Under the pieces are notes generated by a model. The model was not told the DNA's origin. It saw nothing but the letters and a program-made list of their open reading frames with translations, and searched no databases. Shown one piece after another: positions 54,260 through 61,793 of a DNA stretch of 64,000 bases. The position numbers and the translations under genes are program-made. Within the stretch, counting starts at the first letter, position 1; every line of letters begins with the position of its first letter. Location of the stretch: positions 1,798,001-1,862,000 of the forward strand of contig NZ_CP040442.1 of NCBI RefSeq assembly GCF_015191005.1. Reading direction: 5' to 3'. This stretch comes from Kaistella flava (ex Peng et al. 2021) (GTDB lineage: Bacteria; Bacteroidota; Bacteroidia; Flavobacteriales; Weeksellaceae).

Positions 54260-55099
54260 ATGGCTTTTGCAAAAACAATAAAAATATTTTTGATTGATGG
54301 CGATCCTAACGGAAGGATGTCTTGTGAATTATCGAATTGGACTGGGAAAGCGTATAAAATCCCCAGAATCAAAATCAAAGATTGTTCAGATCGATCTGAT
54401 TTGAACACTACAGGAGTTTATTTACTTTTTGGGAAAAATGAAGAAGGTAAAGATTTAGTTTACATAGGCGAAGCAGAAAATGTTCTCGTTCGTTTAAATC
54501 AACATTTATCATCAAAAGATTTTTGGAAAGAAACTATAGTTTTTATAAGTAAAGATGAAAATCTTAATAAGGCTCATATCAAATATCTGGAAAACCGATT
54601 GCATGACATTGCAACAAGAACAAATAGATATGCTATTGAAAATGGCTGTACTCCAACTTTATCCTCAATATCGGAATCTGACCGCGCCGAAATGGAAGAG
54701 TTTATTGAAAACATTAAATTAATGGTAAATACCCTTGGTCATAAAGTTTTTGAAGATAAAAGAGAACTTTCAACGTCAAGAAAAGATAAAGAATTATTGT
54801 ACATCAAATCTTCAAGAGGTTGTGATGCGATTGCAGAGCAAACATCAGAAGGATTTTTAGTATTAAAAGGTTCAAAAATAGCAGATTCTGTAACTCCATC
54901 AATCTCAAACTCTATCAAGGAATATAGACTTGAATTAATCAACAAAAATCTAATTATTGATTATGAATTTAAAGAAGATTATATTTTTTCAAGCCCATCT
55001 TATGCTGCGACAATAGTAATGGGAAGAAGTGCAAATGGTCTTACTGAATGGAAAACGATCGATGGTAGAATATTAAAAAGTTTAGAAAGTAATCAATAA
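54260..55099 (+). CDS. GIY-YIG nuclease family protein with DUF4357
   Basis: A 279-residue protein from the ATG at 54260. The N-terminal domain has the GIY-YIG pattern as TTGVYLLFG then DLVYIGEAENVLVRLNQH, about residues 52-82, including Arg and Asn residues of the catalytic core; the following VFISKDENLNKAHIKYLENRLHD resembles the family's glutamate motif. The C-terminal half (about 170-275) matches DUF4357, with SSPSYAATIVMGRSANGLTEWK. Such proteins are often linked to restriction or phage-related islands but also occur alone. It follows the symporter by 6 bp. An identical terminator to the one after hicB follows it. Confidence 0.88.
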   Translation: MAFAKTIKIFLIDGDPNGRMSCELSNWTGKAYKIPRIKIKDCSDRSDLNTTGVYLLFGKNEEGKDLVYIGEAENVLVRLNQHLSSKDFWKETIVFISKDENLNKAHIKYLENRLHDIATRTNRYAIENGCTPTLSSISESDRAEMEEFIENIKLMVNTLGHKVFEDKRELSTSRKDKELLYIKSSRGCDAIAEQTSEGFLVLKGSKIADSVTPSISNSIKEYRLELINKNLIIDYEFKEDYIFSSPSYAATIVMGRSANGLTEWKTIDGRILKSLESNQ

Positions 55100-55132
55100 A
55101 GACCTTTTCTAGATTCTAAATTAAAAACAATT

Positions 55133-55173
55133 AATCCGAGCTAAAAACTCGGATTTTTTCATTTTCCAAACAC
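55133..55173 (+). terminator. Terminator, copy 1 of the direct repeat flanking hicAB
   Basis: AATCCGAG and CTCGGATT pair around CTAAAAA, followed by TTTTTT. The first 32 bases are identical to the copy at 55859, and with CATTTTCCAAACA the similarity continues to about 41 bases with two mismatches. Confidence 0.88.
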
Positions 55174-55224
55174 AGCATTCTTTTAAATTTATATTCATAT
55201 AATATTATTTGTTAGTATTTTTAC

Positions 55225-55232
55225 TATCTTTG
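55225..55232 (+). promoter_or_regulatory. -7 promoter box of hicAB
   Basis: TATCTTTG, a TANNTTTG match, 19 bp before the hicA ATG. Confidence 0.65.
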
Positions 55233-55251
55233 ATGTGCTATTTGTGAAAAT

Positions 55252-55446
55252 ATGAAACGAATAAAAGTCGGAGAAATTATCAAAATGCTGGAGAAAGACA
55301 GTTGGTTTCTTCACAGACAAAAGGGCAGCCATCGACAATACAAACATCCTGATAAAAAAGGAACCGTAACCGTAAATGGCAAACCAAGTGAAGTTTTATC
55401 ACAAATGCTTTTGAATAGTATTTTCAAACAAGCTGGTTGGAAATAA
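55252..55446 (+). CDS. hicA: HicA-type toxin (mRNA interferase)
   Basis: A 64-residue double-stranded-RNA-binding-fold toxin that cleaves mRNA when its antitoxin is degraded. The signature catalytic His is in KGSHRQYKH (residues 25-33), after the helix IKMLEKDSWFLHRQ and before TVTVNGKPSEVL and the terminal QAGWK. The order toxin then antitoxin is the classic HicAB arrangement. A -7 box is 19 bp upstream, and hicB starts 15 bp after the stop. Confidence 0.93.
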   Translation: MKRIKVGEIIKMLEKDSWFLHRQKGSHRQYKHPDKKGTVTVNGKPSEVLSQMLLNSIFKQAGWK

Positions 55447-55461
55447 TTTAATTTAGAAAAA

Positions 55462-55854
55462 ATGGAAAAAATAAAAGTAATAATAGATTGGGATGAAAAC
55501 TTTGGCGCAGTATCAGATTTAGTTGAAGGTTGCGTTGCGACTGGAAAAACATTTGAGCAGGTAAAAGAAAATTACGCATCGGCTTTGACATTTCATCTTG
55601 AAGGTTTAGAAAACGAAGAAATCCCGAAAGAACTTTCAGGTAAATATGAACTGGAGTTTGAACTTACGGCGCAAGCATTATTACACCGTTTTGATAAGAT
55701 TCTTACCCGCGCTGCACTATCTAGAATCACAGGAATTAATGAAAGACAATTAGGGCATTATGTTTCAGGATATCGAAATCCAAAATCAGAACAAAGAAAA
55801 AAAATCGTAGAAGCTTTTCACCAATTAGGAGAAGAATTTCTCTCTGTATCCTAA
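55462..55854 (+). CDS. hicB: HicB-family antitoxin
   Basis: A 130-residue HicB antitoxin. The N-terminal partial RNase H-like fold reads IIDWDENFGAVSDLVEGCVATGKTFEQVKENYASAL, which covers the toxin's active site. The C-terminal part, ILTRAALSRITGINERQLGHYVSGYRNPKSEQ, is a helix-turn-helix that should bind the hicAB operator and autoregulate the operon. It ends just before a terminator that is a copy of the one before hicA. Confidence 0.92.
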   Translation: MEKIKVIIDWDENFGAVSDLVEGCVATGKTFEQVKENYASALTFHLEGLENEEIPKELSGKYELEFELTAQALLHRFDKILTRAALSRITGINERQLGHYVSGYRNPKSEQRKKIVEAFHQLGEEFLSVS

Positions 55855-55858
55855 AATA

Positions 55859-55899
55859 AATCCGAGCTAAAAACTCGGATTTTTTCATTTCCCAAACCC
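55859..55899 (+). terminator. Terminator, copy 2 of the direct repeat flanking hicAB
   Basis: The same AATCCGAG/CTCGGATT hairpin and T-tract as at 55133, followed by CATTTCCCAAACCCACC. It ends the hicAB transcript, and the transketolase promoter follows after 12 bp. Confidence 0.88.
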
Positions 55900-55911
55900 A
55901 CCAAAAATATG

Positions 55912-55919
55912 TAAATTTG
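55912..55919 (+). promoter_or_regulatory. -7 promoter box of the transketolase genes
   Basis: TAAATTTG, an exact TANNTTTG match, 21 bp before the ATG at 55941; it excludes the upstream TTG start. Confidence 0.7.
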
Positions 55920-55940
55920 CCACCTAATAAATCAACAATA

Positions 55941-56792
55941 ATGAGTAAATCTACTGAAGAGCTGAAATCTCTTACCACACAGATTAGAAGAGACATTTTA
56001 AGAATGGTTCACGCCGTTAATTCAGGGCATCCAGGCGGAAGTTTGGGCTGTACCGAATACTTCACAGCATTGTACGGAAAAGTGATGAACTACAAATTCC
56101 CTTTCACCATGGAAGGAAAAAACGAAGATCTTTTCTTTCTTTCCAACGGACACATTTCACCAGTGTTCTACTCCACTTTAGCGAGATTCGATTTTTTTCC
56201 GGTTGCAGAATTGGCAACTTTTAGAAAATTGGGAACGAGACTGCAGGGACATCCAACCACGCATGACGATCTTCCAGGAATCAGAATAGCTTCAGGTTCT
56301 TTGGGTCAAGGTTTGTCGGTTGCGATTGGTGCGGCTTTAGGTAAAAAATTAGACGGTGATTCCAGTTTAATTTACACTTTACAAGGCGATGGCGAATTGC
56401 AGGAAGGTCAAAACTGGGAAGCATTTATGTATGCCGCTGCTAAAAAAGTAGACAACATTATTGCAACCATCGATTATAACGGACGTCAGATTGATGGCGA
56501 CACCGATGATGTTTTGGATCTTGGAGATTTACACGCAAAAATGGAAGCATTTGGCTGGACCGTTTTGAACGAGAAAAACGGAAACGATTTAGAAGCCGTA
56601 ATTGCAATTCTGGAAAGAGCAAAAACCGAGACCGGTAAAGGAAAACCAGTGTGTATTCTTTTACATACCGAAATGGGACATGGTGTAGATTTTATGATGG
56701 GAACTCACGCATGGCACGGAAAAGCGCCAAGCAATGAGCAACTGGATAACGCTTTCAAACAATTGTATTTAGAAGCTCCGGCTGATTACTAA
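55941..56792 (+). CDS. Transketolase, N-terminal (thiamine diphosphate-binding) subunit
   Basis: A 283-residue half of a two-gene transketolase of the pentose phosphate pathway, moving two-carbon ketol units between sugar phosphates. Visible are VNSGHPGGSLGCTEYFTALYG, the HISPVFYSTLAR His segment, RLQGHPTTHDDLPGIRIASGSLGQGLSVAIG, and the thiamine-diphosphate motif GDGELQEGQNWEAFMYAAAKKVDNIIATIDYN around residues 152-183. It lacks the pyrimidine-binding and C-terminal domains, which are supplied by the 56970-57917 gene. Split transketolases are common in Bacteroidota. Confidence 0.96.
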   Translation: MSKSTEELKSLTTQIRRDILRMVHAVNSGHPGGSLGCTEYFTALYGKVMNYKFPFTMEGKNEDLFFLSNGHISPVFYSTLARFDFFPVAELATFRKLGTRLQGHPTTHDDLPGIRIASGSLGQGLSVAIGAALGKKLDGDSSLIYTLQGDGELQEGQNWEAFMYAAAKKVDNIIATIDYNGRQIDGDTDDVLDLGDLHAKMEAFGWTVLNEKNGNDLEAVIAILERAKTETGKGKPVCILLHTEMGHGVDFMMGTHAWHGKAPSNEQLDNAFKQLYLEAPADY

Positions 56793-56811
56793 ACTCATTT
56801 GGGCAGACATT

Positions 56812-56895
56812 TCCGTCCTCCGTTCCCGCTTTTTTAATTGCTGGCTTCAACAAGCTCAGCCACCAATTAAAAAGAGCTCCACTCAGGCCAGGCTG
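56812..56895. repeat. Dispersed palindromic intergenic repeat, family 1, copy h
   Basis: Inserted between the two transketolase halves. CCGTTCCCGCTTTTTTAATT and AATTAAAAAGAGCTCCACTC are degenerate inverted halves around GCTGGCTTCAACAAGCTCAGC; the AGCTC and GCGGG blocks match copy g at 52670. Confidence 0.6.
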
Positions 56896-56969
56896 CAGAT
56901 TATTTATAATTTAGAAAACTCGTTATTTAAATCCGAGAAATTCGGAAAATTCAAAATTTAAAATTCCTC

Positions 56970-57917
56970 ATGAAATATACATACACAGAACAAAAAGATA
57001 CAAGAAGCGGATTCGGCGCTGGATTAGCAGAATTGGCAGATAAAAACCCAAATGTCGTAGCACTTTGTGCAGACCTTATCGGATCTTTGAAAATGGAGAA
57101 ATTCATTGAAAAAGCACCAGAACGTTTTTTCCAGATCGGAATCGCAGAAGCCAACATGATGGGAATCGCAGCCGGTTTAACCATCAACGGAAAAATTCCT
57201 TTCACCGGAACATTCGCCAACTTCTCTACATCAAGAGTTTATGACCAGATTCGTCAGTCAATCGCTTACTCCAATAAAAACGTAAAAATTTGTGCTTCCC
57301 ACGCAGGATTAACTTTGGGTGAAGATGGCGCAACACACCAGGTTTTAGAAGACATCGGCATGATGAAAATGCTTCCAGGAATGACCGTAATCAACACTTG
57401 TGATTACAACCAAACCAAAGCAGCAACTCTTGCAATCGCAGATTTCGAAGGACCGGTTTATTTAAGATTCGGACGACCGGTTGTTCCAGTATTTATTCCA
57501 GAAGATATGCCTTTCGTAATCGGAAAAGGAATTATGCTTCAAGAAGGAACCGACGTAACCATCGTAGCAACCGGACATTTAGTTTGGGAATCTTTATTGG
57601 CAGCAGACGCTTTAGAGAAAGAAGGAATTTCTTGTGAAGTCATCAACATTCACACCATCAAACCTTTAGACGAAGAAATCATCTTAAAATCGGTAGAAAA
57701 AACAGGAAGAATCGTAACAGCCGAAGAACACAACTACATCGGAGGTTTAGGCGAATCCGTTGCCGGAATGTTGTCCAGAAAAAGACCAACCATCCAGGAA
57801 TTCGTAGCCGTAAATGATACCTTCGGAGAATCTGCAACTCCAGCAGAATTAATGAAAAAATACGGAATTGATTCTGACGCTGTTCAAGCAGCGGTGAAGA
57901 GAATTATGAAGAGATAA
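56970..57917 (+). CDS. Transketolase, C-terminal subunit
   Basis: The 315-residue partner of the preceding gene, carrying the pyrimidine-binding and C-terminal domains. The pyrimidine domain begins RSGFGAGLAELADKNPNVV and includes the catalytic Glu in FQIGIAEANMMGIAAGL (about residues 52-68), followed by TFANFSTSRVYDQIRQSIAYSNKNVKICASHAGLTLGEDGATHQ. The C-terminal domain has VINIHTIKPLDEEII and TAEEHNYIGGLGESVAGML. It follows the N-terminal gene by 177 bp that hold a dispersed repeat, and it ends at a clear terminator. Confidence 0.96.
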   Translation: MKYTYTEQKDTRSGFGAGLAELADKNPNVVALCADLIGSLKMEKFIEKAPERFFQIGIAEANMMGIAAGLTINGKIPFTGTFANFSTSRVYDQIRQSIAYSNKNVKICASHAGLTLGEDGATHQVLEDIGMMKMLPGMTVINTCDYNQTKAATLAIADFEGPVYLRFGRPVVPVFIPEDMPFVIGKGIMLQEGTDVTIVATGHLVWESLLAADALEKEGISCEVINIHTIKPLDEEIILKSVEKTGRIVTAEEHNYIGGLGESVAGMLSRKRPTIQEFVAVNDTFGESATPAELMKKYGIDSDAVQAAVKRIMKR

Positions 57918-57968
57918 TTTTCAAAAGACGAAAAGATTATAGATCGCTTCGCTTTTAGAAAAAAGACT

Positions 57969-57998
57969 AATCCACTGATTATTTCAGTGGATTTTTTA
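57969..57998 (+). terminator. Intrinsic terminator of the transketolase genes
   Basis: AATCCACTG and CAGTGGATT pair around ATTATTT, followed by TTTT. The following 57999-58329 region is A/T-rich and shows nothing else I can support. Confidence 0.88.
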
Positions 57999-58329
57999 TT
58001 TAAAAACATTCCTAAATTTGATTTAATAATTTTCAAATTTAACTATCCTTTTCCTCTTATTGAATCCTTTGAAAGATAACTTCACTTCCGCACAATTCGA
58101 TGGTGGAGTTTATAGAGTACTGCAACAGTTCTGCTTCCTATAAAACCTGCAAGTTTCAAAATATTTTTTGAATTGTTTCTGCCATAAATTTAGTTTCAAT
58201 TAGATAAAGATATCAAAAACACTAGTGAAATCTGTAAACTTTTCTATAAATTAAATAATATATTTATTTATATATCAGGCAATTAAATGATTTTATTTGT
58301 AAACAATTTTTTTTACACTTAGTAAATTG

Positions 58330-58337
58330 TATTTTTG
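58330..58337 (+). promoter_or_regulatory. -7 promoter box upstream of the 32-aa ORF
   Basis: TATTTTTG is an exact TANNTTTG match on the plus strand, about 100 bp before the ORF at 58441. Confidence 0.5.
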
Positions 58338-58397
58338 ACTTTATCGAAAAGGTAATTATACTTTAGCGAAAAATGTTTAAATACCTCGACACAAAAA

Positions 58398-58422
58398 AAT
58401 TCCCGAGAGCGTCTCGAGAATT
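58398..58422. other. Near-perfect hairpin in the leader of the 32-aa ORF
   Basis: AATTCCCGAGA and TCTCGAGAATT pair around GCG with one mismatch. On the minus strand it is followed by a T-tract and would be a terminator; on the plus strand it is a leader stem 18 bp upstream of the ATG. Confidence 0.65.
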
Positions 58423-58440
58423 AAATTTAAATTTTTGATA

Positions 58441-58539
58441 ATGAGCAAAATTAAAAAAGATTTGAAACAAATTTTAAAGATGGTTGGCGCCGCTTTGATT
58501 CATTCCTTTCTCATCTACATCATACAAATAATTTTGTAG
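58441..58539 (+). CDS. Candidate small membrane peptide, 32 aa
   Basis: ATG frame coding MSKIKKDLKQILKMVGAALI followed by HSFLIYIIQIIL and TAG. A basic, amphipathic N-terminus (five Lys in 14 residues) leads into one hydrophobic segment of about 17 residues that runs to the C-terminus, like type I toxins and other small single-span peptides. It has a -7 box at 58330, a stable leader hairpin and a downstream terminator at 58570, all on the same strand, so it can be a complete gene. No antisense RNA is demonstrated. I do not recognise a named family. Confidence 0.6.
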   Translation: MSKIKKDLKQILKMVGAALIHSFLIYIIQIIL

Positions 58540-58569
58540 AAGTATTTCGAAAATCTCTTTTTTTTAACT

Positions 58570-58595
58570 GCCTGCGTAACTGCAGGCTTTATTTT
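58570..58595 (+). terminator. Terminator downstream of the 32-aa ORF
   Basis: GCCTGC and GCAGGC pair around GTAACT, followed by TTTATTTT. Confidence 0.7.
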
Positions 58596-58705
58596 GCTAT
58601 TACAAATATAGAAATCTTTTTGCAATAGGTGATAATATTACACCATTAAAATTTTGCAATCTTTCCAAAAATGTAATGCCTCAACAGCGCATAAATTCTT
58701 TCCTT

Positions 58706-58812
58706 CGCTGCCGCACGAATCCTTCCGTGTGGTTTTTAGAAATACAAAAATATCTAAACTGTATCTAGAGATTCTAATTTTTCAAAAAAAAAATTACGTA
58801 AATTTGAATTAA
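58706..58812 (+). repeat. Direct repeat flanking the RelE/ParE module, copy 1
   Basis: CGCTGCCGCACGAATCCTTCCGTGTGG is followed after about 65 bp by GTAAATTTGAATTAAA, which contains the antitoxin -7 box. The same order, CGCTGCCGCACAAATCCTTT then CGTGTGG and GTAAATTTGAGTTAAA, occurs at 59397-59525 on the other side of the module. Confidence 0.6.
58799..58806 (+). promoter_or_regulatory. -7 promoter box of the RelE/ParE module
   Basis: TAAATTTG, an exact TANNTTTG match, 19 bp before the ATG at 58826. Confidence 0.65.
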
Positions 58813-58825
58813 ATATTTGGAAATA

Positions 58826-59068
58826 ATGAATTTAGAAGCACGAAAAATATCACTGGTTCAGGAGTTTTTGAGAATTGATAACGAAAAGTTGATCACTGCT
58901 TTAGAAAATTTACTTTACAAAACAAAAAACGAATTTTTTGAAGAGAATTTGAAACCAATGTCTTTGGAAGATTTTAATAAAGAAATTGACAAAGCCATCA
59001 ATGATGAAGAAAATAATCGACTCATTCGAGCAGAAGATCTAAAGGAAAAAATCCAGAAATGGAGTTAG
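58826..59068 (+). CDS. Putative antitoxin of a RelE/ParE-type module
   Basis: An 80-residue acidic, helical protein from the ATG at 58826; the upstream TTG lies between promoter and ATG and is not favoured. It begins with an N-terminal helix LEARKISLVQEFLRIDNEKLITALENLLYK and has a highly charged C-terminal half (MSLEDFNKEIDKAINDEENNRLI, then EDLKEKI), the shape of small ribbon- or helix-type antitoxins that wrap the toxin. It overlaps the toxin start by 10 bp, as antitoxin-toxin pairs commonly do. The family is not recognised beyond this. Confidence 0.82.
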   Translation: MNLEARKISLVQEFLRIDNEKLITALENLLYKTKNEFFEENLKPMSLEDFNKEIDKAINDEENNRLIRAEDLKEKIQKWS

Positions 59069-59379
59069 AAATCTTTTGGACTCAACTTGCAGAAGATAAA
59101 CTGCAAGATATTTTTGATTACTACAAAGGGAAAGCAGGAATTAAAACTTCAAGGAAAATAATCACCCAAATTGTTGACCGAACAATTGATTTAAATAAAA
59201 ACCCAAGAATTGGTCCCGAAGAAGAATTGTTGAAAGACCGCTTGCAGGAATTTAGACATTTGATATCAACAAATTACAAAATAATCTATTACATCAATTT
59301 TGAAACGAAGAGAATTGTAATTGCAAATGTTTTTGATGTAAGACAAAATCCTGAAAAAATACAGAAAACGAAATATTAA
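59059..59379 (+). CDS. RelE/ParE-family toxin
   Basis: A 106-residue toxin of the RelE/ParE superfamily, which either cleaves mRNA at the ribosome or poisons gyrase. It has the N-terminal strand LEIFWTQLAEDKLQDIFDYYKG, the helix TSRKIITQIVDRTIDLNKNP, the RIGPEEELLKDRLQEFRHLI segment, and the strands TNYKIIYYINFETKRIVIANVFDVRQNP with a conserved Arg near residue 95. Its start overlaps the antitoxin gene. The ParE versus RelE assignment is not certain without structural modelling. Confidence 0.9.
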   Translation: MELEIFWTQLAEDKLQDIFDYYKGKAGIKTSRKIITQIVDRTIDLNKNPRIGPEEELLKDRLQEFRHLISTNYKIIYYINFETKRIVIANVFDVRQNPEKIQKTKY

Positions 59380-59396
59380 AACCCTCTCGCTCCCTC

Positions 59397-59525
59397 GCTG
59401 CCGCACAAATCCTTTCGTGTGGCTTATTGAATAGAACGAAGGAAATTGCTCGAAACCCAAGAAAACTTTCGACTTGGTTATCTATTTATTTTTCTAAAAT
59501 AAAAAAGATGTAAATTTGAGTTAAA
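59397..59525 (+). repeat. Direct repeat flanking the RelE/ParE module, copy 2, with the BCCT promoter
   Basis: CGCTGCCGCACAAATCCTTT and CGTGTGG, then A/T-rich sequence, then the -7 box TAAATTTG (59511-59518) within GTAAATTTGAGTTAAA. It duplicates the layout at 58706 and should drive the BCCT transporter gene. Confidence 0.6.
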
Positions 59526-59592
59526 CAACCCGATGTCGCTGAATTGTATTCCGTGACGATGCTGCTACAATCTTGTTCCCTAAATAAGTACG

Positions 59593-61779
59593 ATGCCCAT
59601 GAACCAAAACTCCAACGAAGATAATCCGAATGATCACACCCATTCAGAAAAAACGCCGTTTGAACGCAGTCGTTTTGGTGGCAGCGTAAAGTCGCCTAAA
59701 GTTAAAAGTGAGGTTCCTGTATCAAAAAGTGATTTGGGAAAAGGCGCTCAAAAACTATGGCAGAATAAAACCACCCAAATTAACTGGAGTGTTTTAATAA
59801 TATCATCTGCGGTAATTGCGTCGTTTTCATTTTGGGTAATTGCGATGCCTGATCAAGCGAGAGCAACAATGAAATTAACCGTTAATTGGATCGCCACCAA
59901 TTTAGGCTGGTACTACGTTTTGACAATGGCGCTTGTCATTTTCTTTGTCGTTTGGGTGGCACTATCAAAAGCAGGAAATCTGCGTTTGGGACCTGATGAT
60001 TCGCGGCCACAATATGGACTTGCTACCTGGGCCGCAATGCTTTTTGCGGCAGGAGTCGGAATTGACCTTTTGTTTTTCTCGGTGACGGGACCCGTCGTTC
60101 AGTATTTGACGCCACCCTCGGGTGATGCAGAATCTGCCGCTGCTTTGCAGGATGCAGTCGTTTGGACCATGTTTCACTATGGTATAGCCGGTTGGGCGGT
60201 CTATGCACTACTCGGTATGGCAATGGGATATTTTGCTTATCGATGGAATTTGCCGCTTTCAATCCGAGCAGCGCTATATCCGCTTTTTGGCAAACGAGTA
60301 AAAGGTGCACTAGGTGACTCCATCAGCACTATTGCATTGATAGGAACTGTTTTTGGCGTCGCAACCACCATGGGAATTGGCGTGGTGCTGCTTAACGTTG
60401 GTTTCGCAAAACTGTTTGGCTTTAACGAAGGTCTAACGTTGCAAATTGCACTGGTTATTGGCGCTGTGATTTTAACGATTGCAGCAACAACATCAGGCGT
60501 AGATCGTGGGATCCGCTGGATTTCTGAATTGAATCTGTGGAGCGCCGTGGCCATGATGGCATTTATTCTAATAGCAGGTCATACAGCATTTTTGCTTAAC
60601 GGATTGGTAGAAAACATCGGTCAATTTTTGGTAACGCTGCCTTCAAGAATGTTTAAAACTTTTGCCTACGTTCCAGACAGCAGTGACTGGATGGGAAGTT
60701 GGACCCTTTTCTTTTGGGCCTTTTGGCTGGCATGGGGACCTTTTGTAGGCGTATTTTTGGCTCGGATTTCCCGCGGCCGAACTTTGCGCGAATTTGTAGT
60801 TGCGGCGATTACGGTACCGGTGCTTTGTGACTTTATTATCGTGTCCTTTTTTGGCAACTCCGCACTGTACGAAGTATTACAAGGGAACTCGGCATTTGCC
60901 GAACTGGCAATCGAAAGTCCTGAACATGGCTGGTATGCACTTTTAGGAATGTTCCCTGCACCCCTATTCTTGATTGCTCTTGCCACGTTTTCAGGATTGT
61001 TGTTTTATATTACCAGTGCCAACTCAGGTGCAATGGTAATGTCTAATTTTTCAGCATCGATTCCTGATCCAAGTGAGGATGGTCCTAAATGGTTACGAAT
61101 ATTTTGGGCTGTTCTAACGGCAGTGTTGACCATTTCTATGCTTCTGGCAGGCGGCGTTATTACAATGGAATATGCTACACTAATTTTTGCGCTTCCGGTA
61201 ACTGTTATTGCGTACCTGGTCATGTTTTCATTTTATAAAGCGTTACGGATAGAGCGTGCCGAACAGGAAGGAAAAGTGATTCGCGATCCAACAATTACTC
61301 CAAGTGGTGGTCATATTCCCGAGCGTTCCTGGAAGCAGCGACTTGGGCAAATGCTTACTTTTGCCTCAAAAAAAGAAGGAGTGCAGTATTTAGAGCGCGT
61401 GATTCGCCCTGCTCTTGATGACGTGGCGGCGGAATTTAGAGGTCAGGGTTATGATGCCGAGCGTCAGAATGCCGACCACGACGAAAGAATCTCAACCATT
61501 GATCCTACTCGTCCTTCGGGACCTTTACTCAGGGTGTCGACCGACAGTGTTCATGATTTTTATTATCAGGTGGCTATGGTGGCAACACCAGCACCGACCT
61601 TTAGCGGAAAAATGGCATCGGATACCGATGTTTATTATCGACTTGAAGTCACTACCCAAACCGGATCAGGTGGCTATGATTTAATGGGATTGAGCCGTCA
61701 GCAGGTGATTGATGATGTATTGGAACAATATGAAGCGTATATTACCTATATAAGCGCAGCACGAGAGGAAGACGAATGA
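59593..61779 (+). CDS. BCCT family choline/betaine/carnitine transporter
   Basis: A 728-residue secondary transporter for quaternary ammonium osmoprotectants such as choline, in the inner membrane. A 60-residue hydrophilic N-terminus precedes about 12 transmembrane helices (residues 70-555). Family motifs are GLATWAAMLFAAGVGIDLLFF, VVWTMFHYGIAGWAVYAL, SWTLFFWAFWLAWGPFVGVF, and ARISRGRTLREF. The last 160 residues form a hydrophilic domain like the osmosensing tail of BetT. The codons look less A/T-rich than its neighbours and the alanine/glycine content is high, which suggests transfer from a higher-GC donor. Start 59599 (second Met) is equally possible. Confidence 0.93.
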   Translation: MPMNQNSNEDNPNDHTHSEKTPFERSRFGGSVKSPKVKSEVPVSKSDLGKGAQKLWQNKTTQINWSVLIISSAVIASFSFWVIAMPDQARATMKLTVNWIATNLGWYYVLTMALVIFFVVWVALSKAGNLRLGPDDSRPQYGLATWAAMLFAAGVGIDLLFFSVTGPVVQYLTPPSGDAESAAALQDAVVWTMFHYGIAGWAVYALLGMAMGYFAYRWNLPLSIRAALYPLFGKRVKGALGDSISTIALIGTVFGVATTMGIGVVLLNVGFAKLFGFNEGLTLQIALVIGAVILTIAATTSGVDRGIRWISELNLWSAVAMMAFILIAGHTAFLLNGLVENIGQFLVTLPSRMFKTFAYVPDSSDWMGSWTLFFWAFWLAWGPFVGVFLARISRGRTLREFVVAAITVPVLCDFIIVSFFGNSALYEVLQGNSAFAELAIESPEHGWYALLGMFPAPLFLIALATFSGLLFYITSANSGAMVMSNFSASIPDPSEDGPKWLRIFWAVLTAVLTISMLLAGGVITMEYATLIFALPVTVIAYLVMFSFYKALRIERAEQEGKVIRDPTITPSGGHIPERSWKQRLGQMLTFASKKEGVQYLERVIRPALDDVAAEFRGQGYDAERQNADHDERISTIDPTRPSGPLLRVSTDSVHDFYYQVAMVATPAPTFSGKMASDTDVYYRLEVTTQTGSGGYDLMGLSRQQVIDDVLEQYEAYITYISAAREEDE

Positions 61780-61793
61780 AGCCGTTTCATCTT

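Noticed and set aside
57999..58329. Possible gene in the A/T-rich gap after transketolase
   Set aside because: No frame of useful length or conserved-looking sequence was found before the 58330 promoter box.
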